DNA of 5,537 nt from a bacterium (GTDB lineage: Bacteria > UBA9089 > CG2-30-40-21), in assembly GCA_030018795.1 (NCBI GenBank), contig JASEHA010000181.1:1-5537 (forward strand), given 5' to 3'. Positions within the stretch are counted from its first letter, which is position 1, and the number at the start of each line of letters is the position of its first letter. This document shows, piece by piece, positions 4,889 to 5,537 of this stretch. The notes below the pieces were generated by a model. That model saw nothing but the letters and a program-made list of their open reading frames with translations, had not been told where the DNA came from and searched no databases. The position numbers and the translations under genes were made by a program.

Positions 4889-5464
4889 CTAAAATTCCAC
4901 CTTTGGCACTGCTTTTGCTTTTTCTTCAATCTCAAAATAGGGAGATTCCTTGAATCCAAATATCTTTGCAAAAAACATTCCAGGTATCTTTTTGATAAGC
5001 GTATTATATTCCTTTACTGTCTCATTATATCGCTTTCTTTCTACAGAAATCCTATTCTCTGTTCCTGCCAATTCATCCATCAGGCGTGCAAATGACTGGT
5101 TTGCTTTTAGATCAGGATACCTTTCTACTATTACCAGCAGCCTGCTGAGAGCACCCTCAATCATAGTATGCGCCTTGATTTTTTCATCAATTGTCTGTGC
5201 TCCGGCGAGCTTTGCTCGAGCCTCAGCAATCTGAATAAATATCTGGCTCTCATGCTTCATATATCCCTTGGTAGCATTGACTAAGTTTGGGATCAAGTCT
5301 GCCCTTCTCTGGAGTTGATTCTCTACCTGTGCCCATTTAGAGGTTACAGTTTCCTTGCCACTAACCATTTGATTGTAGTAAGAAAATACCCAGCCTCCAA
5401 TCATAACCATAACCAGAATCAGTATGCCAACTACACCTAATCCAATCATACAACCCTTTTTCAT
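4889..5464 (-). CDS. lemA: LemA family membrane protein
   Basis: This 191-aa protein has a Lys-Lys start, one membrane segment (about 6-28) and a helical domain of the LemA family, expected to be anchored by its N-terminus with the helical bundle outside the cytoplasm. Diagnostic segments are W44-AQVENQLQRRADLIPNLV (44-62), GYMKHE (67-72), YPDLKANQSF (116-125), GTENRISVERKRYNETVKEYN (134-154) and the late KIFGFKESPYFE (167-178). Length is typical of the family (about 180-200). The function of LemA is poorly known; the name comes from an antigen-presentation study in Listeria, and members often neighbour TPM-domain or HtpX-type genes, neither seen here. The start is supported by AGGAGGT 8 nt upstream. 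A 291-bp spacer separates it from the HD-GYP operon on the same strand, which has its own promoter, so they are probably separate transcription units. Confidence 0.94.
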   Translation of the reverse strand: MKKGCMIGLGVVGILILVMVMIGGWVFSYYNQMVSGKETVTSKWAQVENQLQRRADLIPNLVNATKGYMKHESQIFIQIAEARAKLAGAQTIDEKIKAHTMIEGALSRLLVIVERYPDLKANQSFARLMDELAGTENRISVERKRYNETVKEYNTLIKKIPGMFFAKIFGFKESPYFEIEEKAKAVPKVEF

Positions 5465-5472
5465 AACTATCG

Positions 5473-5479
5473 ACCTCCT
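5473..5479 (-). promoter_or_regulatory. strong Shine-Dalgarno for lemA
   Basis: On the minus strand this reads AGGAGGT, 8 nt before the ATG at 5464, a near-ideal ribosome site that settles the lemA start. It overlaps the possible stop codon (5480-5478) of the reading frame that enters from the right edge, which would fit a tight operon junction. Confidence 0.85.
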
Positions 5480-5537
5480 ATAACTCGATGTTCAAGTTTT
5501 TTGCCACCATTGACACTTTATCAGGGCGGGGAAACCC
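5478..5537 (-). CDS. possible C-terminal tail of an upstream gene, cut by the window edge
   Basis: On the minus strand one frame is open from the right edge for 19 codons and ends in TAG at 5480-5478, 13 bp before the lemA start. The tail would read GFPRPDKVSMVAKNLNIEL. The other two minus frames also remain open for part of this stretch, so openness alone proves little. The argument for a real gene is the stop codon falling in the lemA Shine-Dalgarno region and the lack of a clear promoter in these 73 bases upstream of lemA. The family cannot be named from so few residues. The alternative is an untranslated leader of lemA. Confidence 0.35.
   Translation of the reverse strand, partial: GFPRPDKVSMVAKNLNIEL

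Noticed and set aside
4950..5234. 94-codon + frame opposite lemA
   Set aside because: It is antisense to a clear LemA family gene and has no independent support.

Overview
The window reads as a stretch of chromosome from a moderately AT-rich, Gram-negative (LPS-making) bacterium. The evidence is a lipid A gene (lpxA), its usual partner fabZ, a lipoprotein with a classical lipobox, strong Shine-Dalgarno sites, and two sigma70-type promoters with exact TTGACA boxes and 17-bp spacers. There is no rRNA or other marker to place it. The gene style (multi-TM/GAF/HD-GYP sensor, Asp-box propeller lipoprotein, LemA, palindromic intergenic repeats) would suit an uncultured environmental lineage, but that is only an impression.

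Layout, left to right. 1-256: non-coding leader with a strong + promoter (75-103), a ~147-nt 5' leader that may hold a 28-codon small ORF, a 10-bp palindrome and a duplicated start-codon context. 257-1342 (+): a secreted lipoprotein that folds as seven BNR/Asp-box-like repeats, probably a seven-bladed beta-propeller. Its stop lies 6 bp from the stop of the convergent lpxA. 4656 down to 1349 (-): one compact operon consisting of a promoter, a 678-aa membrane sensor with GAF and HD-GYP domains, fabZ (GTG start, overlapping the sensor stop by 7 bp), and lpxA (13-bp gap). 4598-4888: a 291-bp spacer holding the operon promoter at one end and a crowd of inverted repeats at the other, including a perfect 12-bp-arm palindrome. 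4889-5464 (-): LemA-family membrane protein. 5478-5537 (-): possible C-terminal tail of another gene just upstream of lemA.

How the genes work together. FabZ dehydrates beta-hydroxyacyl-ACP and LpxA takes the same beta-hydroxyacyl-ACP pool for the first step of lipid A synthesis, so their pairing is the classical branch point between phospholipid and LPS. What is less usual is that this pair sits behind, and is translationally tied to, a membrane-embedded HD-GYP sensor. That sensor keeps the recognisable metal ligands but has Asn in place of the near-invariant Lys of the HDxGK motif. The most interesting points are this altered signalling protein wired to envelope synthesis, its three A8-A9 tracts, and the structured intergenic block at 4689-4853. 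I found no CRISPR array, tRNA, rRNA, insertion sequence or defence system, and nothing that I would call a wholly new system.
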